This document shows positions 32,673 to 41,357 of a stretch of 53,880 nucleotides of DNA, piece after piece. Position 1 is the stretch's first letter, and every line of letters starts with the position of its first letter. Under the pieces are notes generated by a model. The model made no database searches. It was not told the DNA's origin and worked only from the letters and a program-made list of their open reading frames with translations. Source of the DNA: an uncultured Prevotellaceae bacterium (lineage in GTDB: Bacteria > Bacteroidota > Bacteroidia > Bacteroidales > Bacteroidaceae). Position numbers and translations under genes: made by a program. The stretch covers positions 1-53,880 of the forward strand of contig CADCCB010000016.1 of the NCBI GenBank assembly GCA_902799905.1. The letters are read 5' to 3'.

Positions 32673-34949
32673 ATGAAAAAGATTCTTGTGGGAATGACAG
32701 CGGTCTTTTGTGCAACAGCAACGAGTGCACAGACAACCGACTCGCTGAAAAATGTAGAGTTGCAGGATGTGCAGGTAATGTCTATCCGTGCCGACAAGAA
32801 AACACCTGTGGCCTTCTCCAACCTCGACAAGCAGGCGCTGCAGCAGGTGAACTTCGGCAAAGACATACCCTACCTGCTATCGATGACCCCCAGTGTGACG
32901 ATGTCGAGCGATGCAGGAACGGGCATCGGTTATACCGGCATTCATGTGCGTGGCACCGACCCCACCCGCATCAACGTGACAGCCAATGGCGTGCCCCTGA
33001 ACGACGGTGAGAGTTCGCAACTCTACTGGGTCAACATCGGCGACTTCGCATCGAGCGTACAATCGATGCAGATTCAGCGCGGCGTAGGAACATCAACCAA
33101 CGGTGCGGGTGCCTTTGGAGCCACCGTCAACATGCAGACCGACAACCTCGGAACGAAACCATTTGCCACCCTCGACCTGAGCGGCGGCTCTTACTATACC
33201 CACAAAGAGACCTTCCGCTTCGGCACAGGCATCATGGGCGGCCACTGGGCCATACAGGGACGGCTGTCGAACATCGCATCGAAGGGCTACATCGACCGAG
33301 CCTCAGCCAACCTGGCATCCTACTTCCTACAAGGCGGCTACTTCAGCGACAACACGGTGGTGAAGTTGGTGACCTTCAACGGCCAGGAGAAGACCTACCA
33401 CGCATGGGACTATGCTTCAAAGGCTGATATGGAGAAGTATGGCCGACGCTACAACCCCTGCGGCAAATACAAGGATGCCAACGGACAGACGGTCTTCTAC
33501 GACAACCAGACCGACAACTACCATCAGCAGCACTACCAGTTGATTCTGAACCAACGGCTCGGACAGGACTGGAAACTCAACGCTGCCCTCCACTACACCA
33601 AGGGATCGGGCTACTATGAGCAGTATAAGAAAGACCAGAAACTCTATAAGTACTGGGCCAGCACGGTGAAAAACGAACTCAGCGACATCATCCGACAGAA
33701 GCGCATGGACAATGACTTCTATGGTGCCATAGCCTCTGTGAACTACGACAACCACGAACGGCTCTCAGCCAGCATCGGCGGCGGATGGAACAAATATGAC
33801 GGCGACCACTTTGGCAAACTCGTCTGGGTGCGCACGCCTGGCACGCAGACCATCAACCCCAACCAGACCTACTATGACAACAATGCCAAGAAGACCGATG
33901 CCAACATCTACGGCAAAGTGAACTATACGCTGCTCAAGGGCCTGAACGGCTATGTGGACCTGCAGTACCGTCACGTGGGCTATCGTTCGACGGGCACCTC
34001 ACAGGAGTTTGACGGTGTGGGACAGCAGTTGCCCATCGAGTTCGACAAGACCTACGACTTCTTCAACCCGAAGTTCGGCCTCAGTTATCAGATCAACAAC
34101 AACCAGCAGGTCTATATCTCCTATGCCATCGCCCACAAGGAGCCTACGCGCAACGACTTCGAGGACATGCTGGCTGAGGCTGACCTCGTGGAGCCGCAGG
34201 CCGAACGCCTCAACGACCTTGAGGTGGGCTACAAGTACGAGTCGCCCCTCTTCTCGGCTGGTGCCAACTTCTATTATATGGACTATAAAAACCAGTTTGT
34301 GCTGACTGGTGCCCAAGATACCAACGGCGAGATGATTGCCCGCAATATCGAAAAGAGTTACCGCATGGGCATCGAACTGTCGGCTGCCCTGCGCCCCTTC
34401 AAGGGCTTCCAGTGGGATGTCAATGCCACCTGGAGCAAGAACCGCGCCAAGGACATGATGCTGAACGTCATCGATCCCGACACATGGGATTCACAGCAGG
34501 TGAACGTCGGAGATACCCGTCTGGCTTTCTCTCCCGACTGGATTGTGAACAATATGTTCCGCTACGAATACAAGGGCTTCGCGGCCAGCCTGATGACCAA
34601 ATATGTGAGCAAGCAGATGATGACCAACTCCGGCTTCGAGAGTTATATCGACGAAGACAACGGCAACGCACTGGTGAGTGCCGTCATCGATGCCTACTGC
34701 GTCAGCGACCTCGACCTGTCATACACCTTCCCCCTGCGCTCCTTGAAGAGCATCACCGTGGGCTGCACCGTCTACAACCTCTTCAACCACGAGTATGAGT
34801 CTAACGGCTCCTGCGGCATCAACTTCAAGCAGGATGCCAACGGCCGTGTGCAGGCCTTCAGCAACAACGCCCAGTGGTTCTACTCCTGGGCCACCTTCTC
34901 TGCTCAGGCACCAATCCACGCCCTCGCCCATGTATCATTAAACTTCTAA
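32673..34949 (+). CDS. TonB-dependent outer-membrane receptor, probable thiamine transporter
   Basis: 758 residues with a signal peptide ending at TATSAQ. A TonB-box region (LKNVELQDVQVMSIRADKKT), plug (residues about 55-165, with GIHVRGTDPTRINVTANGVP) and barrel ending in HALAHVSLNF follow. It is smaller than SusC proteins and resembles the vitamin/siderophore class. Direct control by a TPP riboswitch and a PnuC-type gene 3 bp downstream mark it as the outer-membrane step of thiamine uptake, as described for Bacteroides. The substrate assignment rests on regulation and context. Confidence 0.88.
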   Translation: MKKILVGMTAVFCATATSAQTTDSLKNVELQDVQVMSIRADKKTPVAFSNLDKQALQQVNFGKDIPYLLSMTPSVTMSSDAGTGIGYTGIHVRGTDPTRINVTANGVPLNDGESSQLYWVNIGDFASSVQSMQIQRGVGTSTNGAGAFGATVNMQTDNLGTKPFATLDLSGGSYYTHKETFRFGTGIMGGHWAIQGRLSNIASKGYIDRASANLASYFLQGGYFSDNTVVKLVTFNGQEKTYHAWDYASKADMEKYGRRYNPCGKYKDANGQTVFYDNQTDNYHQQHYQLILNQRLGQDWKLNAALHYTKGSGYYEQYKKDQKLYKYWASTVKNELSDIIRQKRMDNDFYGAIASVNYDNHERLSASIGGGWNKYDGDHFGKLVWVRTPGTQTINPNQTYYDNNAKKTDANIYGKVNYTLLKGLNGYVDLQYRHVGYRSTGTSQEFDGVGQQLPIEFDKTYDFFNPKFGLSYQINNNQQVYISYAIAHKEPTRNDFEDMLAEADLVEPQAERLNDLEVGYKYESPLFSAGANFYYMDYKNQFVLTGAQDTNGEMIARNIEKSYRMGIELSAALRPFKGFQWDVNATWSKNRAKDMMLNVIDPDTWDSQQVNVGDTRLAFSPDWIVNNMFRYEYKGFAASLMTKYVSKQMMTNSGFESYIDEDNGNALVSAVIDAYCVSDLDLSYTFPLRSLKSITVGCTVYNLFNHEYESNGSCGINFKQDANGRVQAFSNNAQWFYSWATFSAQAPIHALAHVSLNF

Positions 34950-34952
34950 GCG

Positions 34953-35528
34953 ATGGAATTCCTCATTGCCCACTGGCTCGACATCGTCACCACCATCCTC
35001 GGACTGGCCTATATCCTCTTGGAATATAGGGCCAGCCTGTGGATGTGGGCAGTAGGATTCCTGATGCAGGTGCTGGGCATCGTGCTCTACTATCAGAAAG
35101 GACTCTATGCCGACTGCGGCATGGAGTTCTACTATCTCTCGATGACCATCTACGGCTATTGGCGGTGGATAAAGCCAAAAGCTAAAAGCCAAAAGCCAAT
35201 AGCCATCACCCACATCCCTAAAAAGATAATAGGTTATTGGTCATTGGTTACAGGTGCTGTCTGGGCTACCATCTACTGGCTGCTGGTCACCTTCACCAAT
35301 TCAACGGTCCCACTGGCCGACAGTTTCACCACAGCCCTGAGCCTTGTTGGCATCTGGGCACTGGCTCACAAGTACCTTGAACAGTGGTTCATCTGGATTG
35401 CCGTCGACATCGTCACCAGCGTCCTCTACTTCTACAAGGACATTCCCTTCAAGGCCTCGCTTTACGCCCTCTATGTCGTCATCGCCGTCTTCGGCTACAT
35501 GAAATGGCGTAAGATGACGCTTCGATAA
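34953..35528 (+). CDS. pnuT: PnuC-family transporter, probable thiamine transporter (PnuT)
   Basis: 191 residues with about seven membrane helices. PnuC motifs include YILLEYRASLWMWAVGFLMQ, YGYWRW near residue 72, and LADSFTTALSLVGIWALAHK followed by YLEQWFIWIAVDI. Under the TPP riboswitch with the TonB receptor, it should carry thiamine across the inner membrane by facilitated diffusion, trapped by pyrophosphorylation. The loop after YGYWRW (residues about 74-100) is encoded by two 7-bp arrays (35174-35208 and 35232-35252) kept in frame. The thiamine pyrophosphokinase gene usually found next is absent. Confidence 0.87.
   Translation: MEFLIAHWLDIVTTILGLAYILLEYRASLWMWAVGFLMQVLGIVLYYQKGLYADCGMEFYYLSMTIYGYWRWIKPKAKSQKPIAITHIPKKIIGYWSLVTGAVWATIYWLLVTFTNSTVPLADSFTTALSLVGIWALAHKYLEQWFIWIAVDIVTSVLYFYKDIPFKASLYALYVVIAVFGYMKWRKMTLR
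35174..35252. repeat. Two in-frame 7-bp arrays inside the PnuC-type gene
   Basis: Array one has five units, GCCAAAA, GCTAAAA, GCCAAAA, GCCAATA and GCCATCA (35174-35208). Array two has three units, GGTTATT, GGTCATT and GGTTACA (35232-35252). They encode the basic cytoplasmic loop and the start of the next membrane helix. Confidence 0.9.
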
Positions 35529-35532
35529 GTTA

Positions 35533-35614
35533 TTCCAAGGCTTGGAACATCTTGTTCCAGGGCTTGGAACAATTCATTCCAGGGCTTGGAACAACTTATT
35601 CCAGGCCCTGGAAC
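35533..35614. repeat. Four 22-bp palindromic repeats between convergent genes
   Basis: Four copies of TTCCAGGGCTTGGAAC-like palindromes with TTCC starting at 35533, 35555, 35577 and 35599, an exact 22-bp period. Each copy is itself an inverted repeat. They fill the gap between the convergent PnuC-type and symporter genes and could act as a bidirectional transcript end or a protein-binding array. Confidence 0.9.
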
Positions 35615-35626
35615 AAGTCGTAACTC

Positions 35627-37054
35627 CTATTCCCAGCATTCTATGTCCTGTTCGATCTCAGGCAACTGACTGCGATGGAACGTGGGCTCTTTGATGCCAC
35701 GCCGCTTCTGACTACGATAGTCATCAAGCAGACGGAAGGCATAGCGGCCCAACATCACGATGGCAAAAAGATTGCAGGCCGTGAGGAAAGCCATGAATAA
35801 ATCGACGATGTTCCACACCAAGTCAAAACTGGCAATCGCACCAAAGATCACCATCACACCTGCCGAACAGATGCGATAGACGGTCATCACCTTCGTATTG
35901 GGCGTGATGAAGCGGATATTGGCCTCGCCGTAATAGTAGTTGCCAATGATGCTGGAGAAGGCGAAAAGGAAGATGGCGATGGCCACAAACACGGGGCCCA
36001 AAGAGCCCACCTCCGACTGCAATGCCGACTGCGTAAGGGCGATGCCGTTGAGTCCTGGCACGTTGTAAAGGCCGCTAATGAGGATGATGAAGGCCGTACA
36101 CGAACAAACCAGCAGGGTATCGGTAAAGACGCCAAGAGCCTGGATCAGTCCCTGCTTGACGGGATGCGAGACGGATGCCGTCGCCGCCACGTTGGGGGCA
36201 CTGCCCTCGCCTGCCTCGTTGGAGAAGAGACCGCGCTTCACACCAACCATAATGGCTACACCAACGCTGCCACCTGCCACCTGCTGGATACCAAACGCAT
36301 CGAACACGATAGCCTTGAAGACCTGCGGAATCAAGCCGATATTCATGATGATAATCACGATGCCCAGCAGCAAATAACCGATAGCCATCACAGGCACCAA
36401 GACGGCACAGACATGGGCGATACGCTGAATGCCGCCAAAGACGATAAACAGTCCCACGGCTGCCAGCATACACCCCACCAATATCGGCGACAAGCCGAAG
36501 GCCTCCTGCATGGCGCTGCAAATGGTGTTGGCCTGGACGGAGTTGTTAGAGAGGCCGAACTGCAGGGTGATGAGTATCGCAAAGGCGATGGCCATCCAGC
36601 GCTTCTTCAGGCCCCGCTGAATATAATAGGCAGGACCGCCAATGAATGAATCCTTATGCTTCTGCTTGTACAGTTGCGCCAGCGTTGACTCGACAAAGGC
36701 CGTTGCAGAGCCCATGAGCGCTATGACCCACATCCAGAACACCGCCCCAGGGCCACCAATGGCGATGGCTGAGGCCACACCGGCCAGATTGCCCGTTCCC
36801 ACACGGGTTGCCACGCTGACGGCAAAGGCCTGGAACGACGATATATGTTTGCTTCTGACGCCTTGTGCCTGATCCTTGACCTGTTGTTCCACCGTATCAA
36901 CAGCCGAATCGGTCAGCAAGCGCAGCATTTCACCCACCATGCGGAACTGCACAAAGCGGGTCTTCACGGTGAACCACACGCCACATCCCACCAAAGCAAG
37001 GATGAGCACATAGCCCCATACCGCATCGTTGATACAGGTGATCAACTCATTCAT
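35627..37054 (-). CDS. Sodium:alanine symporter family (AGCS) transporter
   Basis: About 475 residues with roughly ten or eleven membrane helices. Family signatures are visible: SSFQAFAVSVATRVGTGNLAG (near 70-90), the AIAIGGPGAVFWMWVIALMG segment, GGPAYYIQRG and GVKRGLFSNEAGEGSAPNVA, the AGCS motif near residue 275. It imports alanine or glycine with sodium. Start at MNELITCINDAVW (37054), 2 bp after the upstream gene's stop; a longer reading frame would begin inside that gene. Confidence 0.93.
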   Translation of the reverse strand: MNELITCINDAVWGYVLILALVGCGVWFTVKTRFVQFRMVGEMLRLLTDSAVDTVEQQVKDQAQGVRSKHISSFQAFAVSVATRVGTGNLAGVASAIAIGGPGAVFWMWVIALMGSATAFVESTLAQLYKQKHKDSFIGGPAYYIQRGLKKRWMAIAFAILITLQFGLSNNSVQANTICSAMQEAFGLSPILVGCMLAAVGLFIVFGGIQRIAHVCAVLVPVMAIGYLLLGIVIIIMNIGLIPQVFKAIVFDAFGIQQVAGGSVGVAIMVGVKRGLFSNEAGEGSAPNVAATASVSHPVKQGLIQALGVFTDTLLVCSCTAFIILISGLYNVPGLNGIALTQSALQSEVGSLGPVFVAIAIFLFAFSSIIGNYYYGEANIRFITPNTKVMTVYRICSAGVMVIFGAIASFDLVWNIVDLFMAFLTACNLFAIVMLGRYAFRLLDDYRSQKRRGIKEPTFHRSQLPEIEQDIECWE

Positions 37055-37056
37055 GA

Positions 37057-38400
37057 CTAGTATCTTTCTACAAAGAAGAACTGATCCCCAAGGGTCTTCC
37101 TTGGCAGTTTGCCATTCATATAGTCCGATTGCTTGCCTCTGCAATCAATGACATAAGTATTGAGGATGCGGCCTTCAGGGCTCAGCCACAGTTGAACCTG
37201 CACACTACCCCACACATTGGGGTTGACATCGTTGCTGTAGTCCAGCCATACCCTGTAGTAGGGATAGTCGCGTCTGCCCTCTCCCACAAAGACGTTATGA
37301 CTGCTGAGTGTCATTTTCCCGTTCGTCTTGGAGTAACTCCATTTTTCCTCACCACTCGAAGGTGTATAATAAGAGATGTTTATATAGTCGAGGATACCGT
37401 ATTTCGTTCTTTCCGTATACTGCCTGACTACGTCCATCACCTTGTTGCTCTCGCCATTGGCAGGTGCATTGCGAGCCTCAGCCGAACGGCCGTCCTTATC
37501 TATGACGGTATAGGTAACCACCTCCTCGCCGTCTTTCTCCGTGATGTTGACAGCCACATCCTGCCAGAAGCCCGCATACATCTTCTTATAGGCCTGACGA
37601 CCTTTTTCTATCTCACTAATCTTCTTACTCGCCTCTTCCATGGTTATCTCATTTCGCAGCACTTTCTCCTTGAGACCTTCACGCCATCCCTGGACCTGCT
37701 CGTTCAGGTTCTTCTGATACTCACGGTGGCGCATCTGCCACTTATAGACCGTTGAGGCCCAGTCGGCCGTCCAGTCGTTATAGTGTTCGAAGATATAGCC
37801 AACGGTGAACTCCTCTATGACCTCGTCGATAGAGGACTCCCCAGTCACGATTTCAGCAAGATTGTCGGCTGTGACGATTTCCGTCTTACCTGCCTCATAG
37901 GGATCAGCGGTCAGCGCGTCGTAGCAGGCTTTTATCGGATTATTCATCAATTCCAATGTATGATTCGTCACATCATAAATCAACTGCGCACCACCCTGCG
38001 ACAGCCACTTGTCCATCTGCTCAAACGAGTTCAGTTTGCCTTGATACATCAGATACTCCTGCTTGAACTTCTTGAAGTCGACATCCTCATCAATATGATA
38101 GACAGTACGGGACAACAATTGTCCATCGACCGTATATTTGGCTGATAATTCATTGTTGTCATACTCATACTCAAACTCCATCGTGGCGAGACTGTTGACT
38201 ATCGATTGTGTGGTGCCGTCAACATTCAGCATAATCGTCGTCATATCGTCATCAACGATAGAAATCGTCTCCAGGTTACCATCGCTGTTCGTATGGTAAT
38301 TTATGAGTTGATGCCTGTCCTTATTATAGGTGGCGACATCCGTTTGGGCGATTGCCAACTGGGGCAGCACGCATAACAGCAAAAACAGAATTCTTTTCAT
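37057..38400 (-). CDS. Exported protein of unknown function
   Basis: 447 residues with a signal peptide (MKRILFLLLCVLPQLAIAQ). I do not recognise a family. The N-terminal third (20-120) is beta-strand rich. The middle (about 125-290) is helical and charged, with a likely coiled coil at 225-280 (REGLKEKVLRNEITMEEASK). The C-terminal part (330-447) is again beta-rich and aromatic, ending GDQFFFVERY. No lipobox, so it is periplasmic or secreted. The gene is 2 bp upstream of the symporter gene, so the two are likely co-transcribed. Confidence 0.7.
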   Translation of the reverse strand: MKRILFLLLCVLPQLAIAQTDVATYNKDRHQLINYHTNSDGNLETISIVDDDMTTIMLNVDGTTQSIVNSLATMEFEYEYDNNELSAKYTVDGQLLSRTVYHIDEDVDFKKFKQEYLMYQGKLNSFEQMDKWLSQGGAQLIYDVTNHTLELMNNPIKACYDALTADPYEAGKTEIVTADNLAEIVTGESSIDEVIEEFTVGYIFEHYNDWTADWASTVYKWQMRHREYQKNLNEQVQGWREGLKEKVLRNEITMEEASKKISEIEKGRQAYKKMYAGFWQDVAVNITEKDGEEVVTYTVIDKDGRSAEARNAPANGESNKVMDVVRQYTERTKYGILDYINISYYTPSSGEEKWSYSKTNGKMTLSSHNVFVGEGRRDYPYYRVWLDYSNDVNPNVWGSVQVQLWLSPEGRILNTYVIDCRGKQSDYMNGKLPRKTLGDQFFFVERY

Positions 38401-38515
38401 ATCGACACGTCTTAGGTTTGTTCTTCAACGATTCCTCTGCAAAAATAAGAAATATCCCTCAAACCGCCAAATGTTTTTGATATTTCCATCAGTTTTCCAC
38501 CACTATTTTGCATGT

Positions 38516-39421
38516 CTATCCCTTGCGGAGCGCCTTCATGGACTGGAGGAGGACACTCAACAGGATGAGGGCAATGCCGAGGTAGAACGAGAAGTTGATC
38601 TCGCGACCTTCACCAAAGATGAGGAAAGCCAGAATGATGGTGTAGCAGGGCTCAAGATTGTAAGTGAGGTTGACGGTAAAGGCGGAAAGGCGCTTCAGAG
38701 CCTGAATCTGCAGCAAATACATGCCAACGGTACAGAACAACGCATGACAGAGCATGAACCAGAGGTTAGTGCCTTCAGGAACGACGACAACAGGCTGCTG
38801 GCTGGGGAAGAACCACAGGTAAACAGGAATGATGGCAGAGACAATCAGCAGTCCGCCCGACATCTGATACATCAGCACAGTACGACTGCGGACACCAACA
38901 CTCACCTTCTTGTTGCAGATGGCATAGAGGGCACATACCGCCGATGAAACCACACCGATGGCGATGCCGTAGCGATAGCGGGCATCGAGTGAGAAGATGC
39001 AGAGCACGCCAGCCACGGTAATCAGCGAGAAGAGAAACTCAAGGGCAGAAAAGCGCTTCTTGAAAATAATGGGTTCGAAGAGTGCCGTAAAGAAGCCTAT
39101 CAGCGAGAAACAGATGACGCCGATGGACACGTTAGAGGCCTTGATGCTGCCATAGAACAATATCCAGTGGAACCCCAACAAGGCACCACAGCCGCAGAGT
39201 TGCAGGAACTTACGCCACCCCACCCTCGGCAGACCCGTAAACACCAGCAAAATCGCACTTGTTAACAGCATGCGATACCACACGATATCCACCTCGTTGA
39301 GTGTGATCAGTCGTCCAAACAGTCCTGTAAATCCTGCTAACAGCACACTAAGATGTAGTTGCAGAAAGCCACGCCGTGTCTCAGCCTTATCGACAGTATT
39401 GATAGGTTCCGTCTGTTTCAT
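38516..39421 (-). CDS. EamA/DMT-family permease
   Basis: 301 residues with ten predicted membrane helices in two EamA repeats (about 15-140 and 155-295). The first helix region HLSVLLAGFTGLFGRLITLN and the second-repeat start YGIAIGVVSSAVCALYAICN are typical. Probable small-metabolite exporter; substrate unknown. A minus-strand TAATTTTG box ends 5 bp before the ATG, so the message may be leaderless. No feature is seen in the 115-bp gap to the next gene on that strand. Confidence 0.85.
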   Translation of the reverse strand: MKQTEPINTVDKAETRRGFLQLHLSVLLAGFTGLFGRLITLNEVDIVWYRMLLTSAILLVFTGLPRVGWRKFLQLCGCGALLGFHWILFYGSIKASNVSIGVICFSLIGFFTALFEPIIFKKRFSALEFLFSLITVAGVLCIFSLDARYRYGIAIGVVSSAVCALYAICNKKVSVGVRSRTVLMYQMSGGLLIVSAIIPVYLWFFPSQQPVVVVPEGTNLWFMLCHALFCTVGMYLLQIQALKRLSAFTVNLTYNLEPCYTIILAFLIFGEGREINFSFYLGIALILLSVLLQSMKALRKG

Positions 39422-39425
39422 GGTG

Positions 39426-39433
39426 CAAAATTA
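39426..39433 (-). promoter_or_regulatory. Minus-strand -7 box TAATTTTG of the EamA gene
   Basis: TAATTTTG fits TAnnTTTG and is separated from the ATG at 39421 by only a few bases, leaving essentially no leader. Confidence 0.4.
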
Positions 39434-39474
39434 CAACAAATTATCGAAACTATAGAAAAAGAACGGCTCTGTTT

Positions 39475-39506
39475 TTTGGCATTTTGCCCACTTATTTGTA
39501 CCTTTG
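39475..39506 (+). promoter_or_regulatory. Promoter of the DUF6057-like gene
   Basis: TTTG at 39475-39478 and TACCTTTG at 39499-39506, spaced by 20 bp. The start of transcription near 39512 fixes the coding start to the ATG at 39536. Confidence 0.75.
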
Positions 39507-39535
39507 CCATCCGGAAACCATCTTATGACAGACGG

Positions 39536-41356
39536 ATGATAAAAAAACTACAACCTATAGCCCTTTGGCTGGCTACCCTGATAGCGGTGGCCACAGTATT
39601 GCTTTTCTTTGAAGCCGACCTGCTTTGGAAGATCCAGCAGCACAACATTTTCCTGCATACATCATTGTTCTTCCAGCAGATGATAGCCGTGCCTGGCGGT
39701 ATGCTCTCCTATCTGGGAGCATGGTTCACCCAGCACTTTTATTATCCGTGGATGGGCGTCATCGTGCTCTGTGGCTGGTGGCTGCTACTGATGTGGCTGA
39801 CGAAACGGGCATTCAACATTCCAGACCGATGGACGGCGCTGACCGTAATCCCTGTGGCTATACTCCTATTGGCCAACATGGACTTAGGCTACTGGGTGTA
39901 CTTCATGAAACTGCCAGGCTTCTTCTATGTGGCCACCATCGGAACGACGATAACAACAGCCCTGCTATGGGCATTCCGCAGTCTGCCAGAGAAGATGTGG
40001 ATGCAGACAGCATTCATCGTGGCTGTGGCACTCGTGGGCTATCCGCTGATGGGGGTCTATGCATTGGCTGCTATCGTGCTGATGGCTGTGATGGCGTGGC
40101 GCCTGCCCAATACGCTCATCTCACGCCTCTCACAGAGCATCGCGGCGCTAGTGAGCATCATTGCCGTGCCAATGCTCTACTACCGCCTCGTCTTCGTCAA
40201 TACCAACATCATCGACATCTATCAGGTGGGCATTCCTGCCTTCGCCATTGTTGACAGTTTTCCTGAATACAATTACCCCTATTATGCGCTGGCCGTCTGC
40301 TTCCTGCTAATGGCTGCCACCTATCAGGCAGAGCGCAAAGAGCAGAAGTCAACATGGACCGCTTACATCTTGCCTCTTGCCTCTTACCTCATCATTGCCT
40401 TTGGCGTTTACCATTTCTGGTACAAGGATGCCAACTTCCACCACGAGTTAAGAATGCAACGCTGCATAGACAAGGCTGACTGGGAAGGTGTCGTCAAGGA
40501 AGGCACGAAACAAGACGAGGAGCCCACCAGGGCCATCGTCATGATGCACAACCTGGCACTGAGCCGACTGGGACGCCAGTGTGACGAGATGTATAACTTC
40601 CGTAAGGGGTCGAAGAAGAGCAATTCACCGCTGCCTGTCTTTATGTTTAATGTGGCTGGCCGCTCAATGCTCTATCAGTATGGTGCCATGAACGAGTGCC
40701 ATCGTGTGTGCATGGAAGAAGGTGTGGAGTATGGTTGGAACGTAGAGCAGTTGAAGGACCTGGCCCGCTGTGCCATCTTCAACAAGGAAGCGAAGGCAGC
40801 AAGGAAATTCCTCGACATACTGCGTCAGACCACTTACTACGGCGATTGGGCTGACCACATGGAGACGCTGCTCAACGATCAGCAACTGTTGGCTAAGGAC
40901 CAGGAGACAGGCCCCATCACCCGCATGATGCACTATACCGACAGGCTGGATGCCGTTGAGGGCTATGTGGAGAAAGCGCTGATGACTGCTCTGTCCGAGC
41001 AGGATGCCGACGATATCTACTTCCAGGAGCAGGCCGTACTGGGAGCCATGTGGACCAGAGACCCCAGTCTCTTCTGGCCCCGCTTTGACCACTATGTGAA
41101 GTTGAACGGCGAAGACAACATGCCACCACGCATCTTTCAGGAGGCTGCCTGGCTCTTTGCCAATATGGAGGGTCAGCAGGGACTGGACGAGTGGGTGCTC
41201 CAGCCTGGCGTCAAGGAGAACTTCAACGCCTTTATGCAACAATTGCAGATATTTAGCAGAACGCAGGACCCCAACATCCGTCAGAGCCTGTACCAGAATT
41301 TCGGCAATACCTACTATTTTGAATACTTTTTCTTGAAAAACATTACCTATTATTGA
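39536..41356 (+). CDS. DUF6057-like membrane protein
   Basis: About 606 residues. The first half (about 1-330) has roughly nine hydrophobic helices (IALWLATLIAVATVLLFFEA, then others up to YILPLASYLIIAFGVYHFW). The second half (about 335-606) is soluble, helical and TPR-like (ALSRLGRQCDEMYNF, ARKFLDILRQTTYYGDW). The layout matches proteins annotated DUF6057 in Prevotella and Bacteroides, of unknown function. The neighbour, 1 bp downstream, is a CxxCH beta-propeller lipoprotein, so the two probably act together in the cell envelope. The longer reading frame starting at 39359 precedes the promoter and is not used. Confidence 0.75.
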   Translation: MIKKLQPIALWLATLIAVATVLLFFEADLLWKIQQHNIFLHTSLFFQQMIAVPGGMLSYLGAWFTQHFYYPWMGVIVLCGWWLLLMWLTKRAFNIPDRWTALTVIPVAILLLANMDLGYWVYFMKLPGFFYVATIGTTITTALLWAFRSLPEKMWMQTAFIVAVALVGYPLMGVYALAAIVLMAVMAWRLPNTLISRLSQSIAALVSIIAVPMLYYRLVFVNTNIIDIYQVGIPAFAIVDSFPEYNYPYYALAVCFLLMAATYQAERKEQKSTWTAYILPLASYLIIAFGVYHFWYKDANFHHELRMQRCIDKADWEGVVKEGTKQDEEPTRAIVMMHNLALSRLGRQCDEMYNFRKGSKKSNSPLPVFMFNVAGRSMLYQYGAMNECHRVCMEEGVEYGWNVEQLKDLARCAIFNKEAKAARKFLDILRQTTYYGDWADHMETLLNDQQLLAKDQETGPITRMMHYTDRLDAVEGYVEKALMTALSEQDADDIYFQEQAVLGAMWTRDPSLFWPRFDHYVKLNGEDNMPPRIFQEAAWLFANMEGQQGLDEWVLQPGVKENFNAFMQQLQIFSRTQDPNIRQSLYQNFGNTYYFEYFFLKNITYY

Positions 41357-41357
41357 T

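Noticed and set aside
35533-35614. CRISPR or direct-repeat array of four 22-bp units
   Set aside because: The period is only 22 bp with 4-7 bp between palindromes, too short for spacers.
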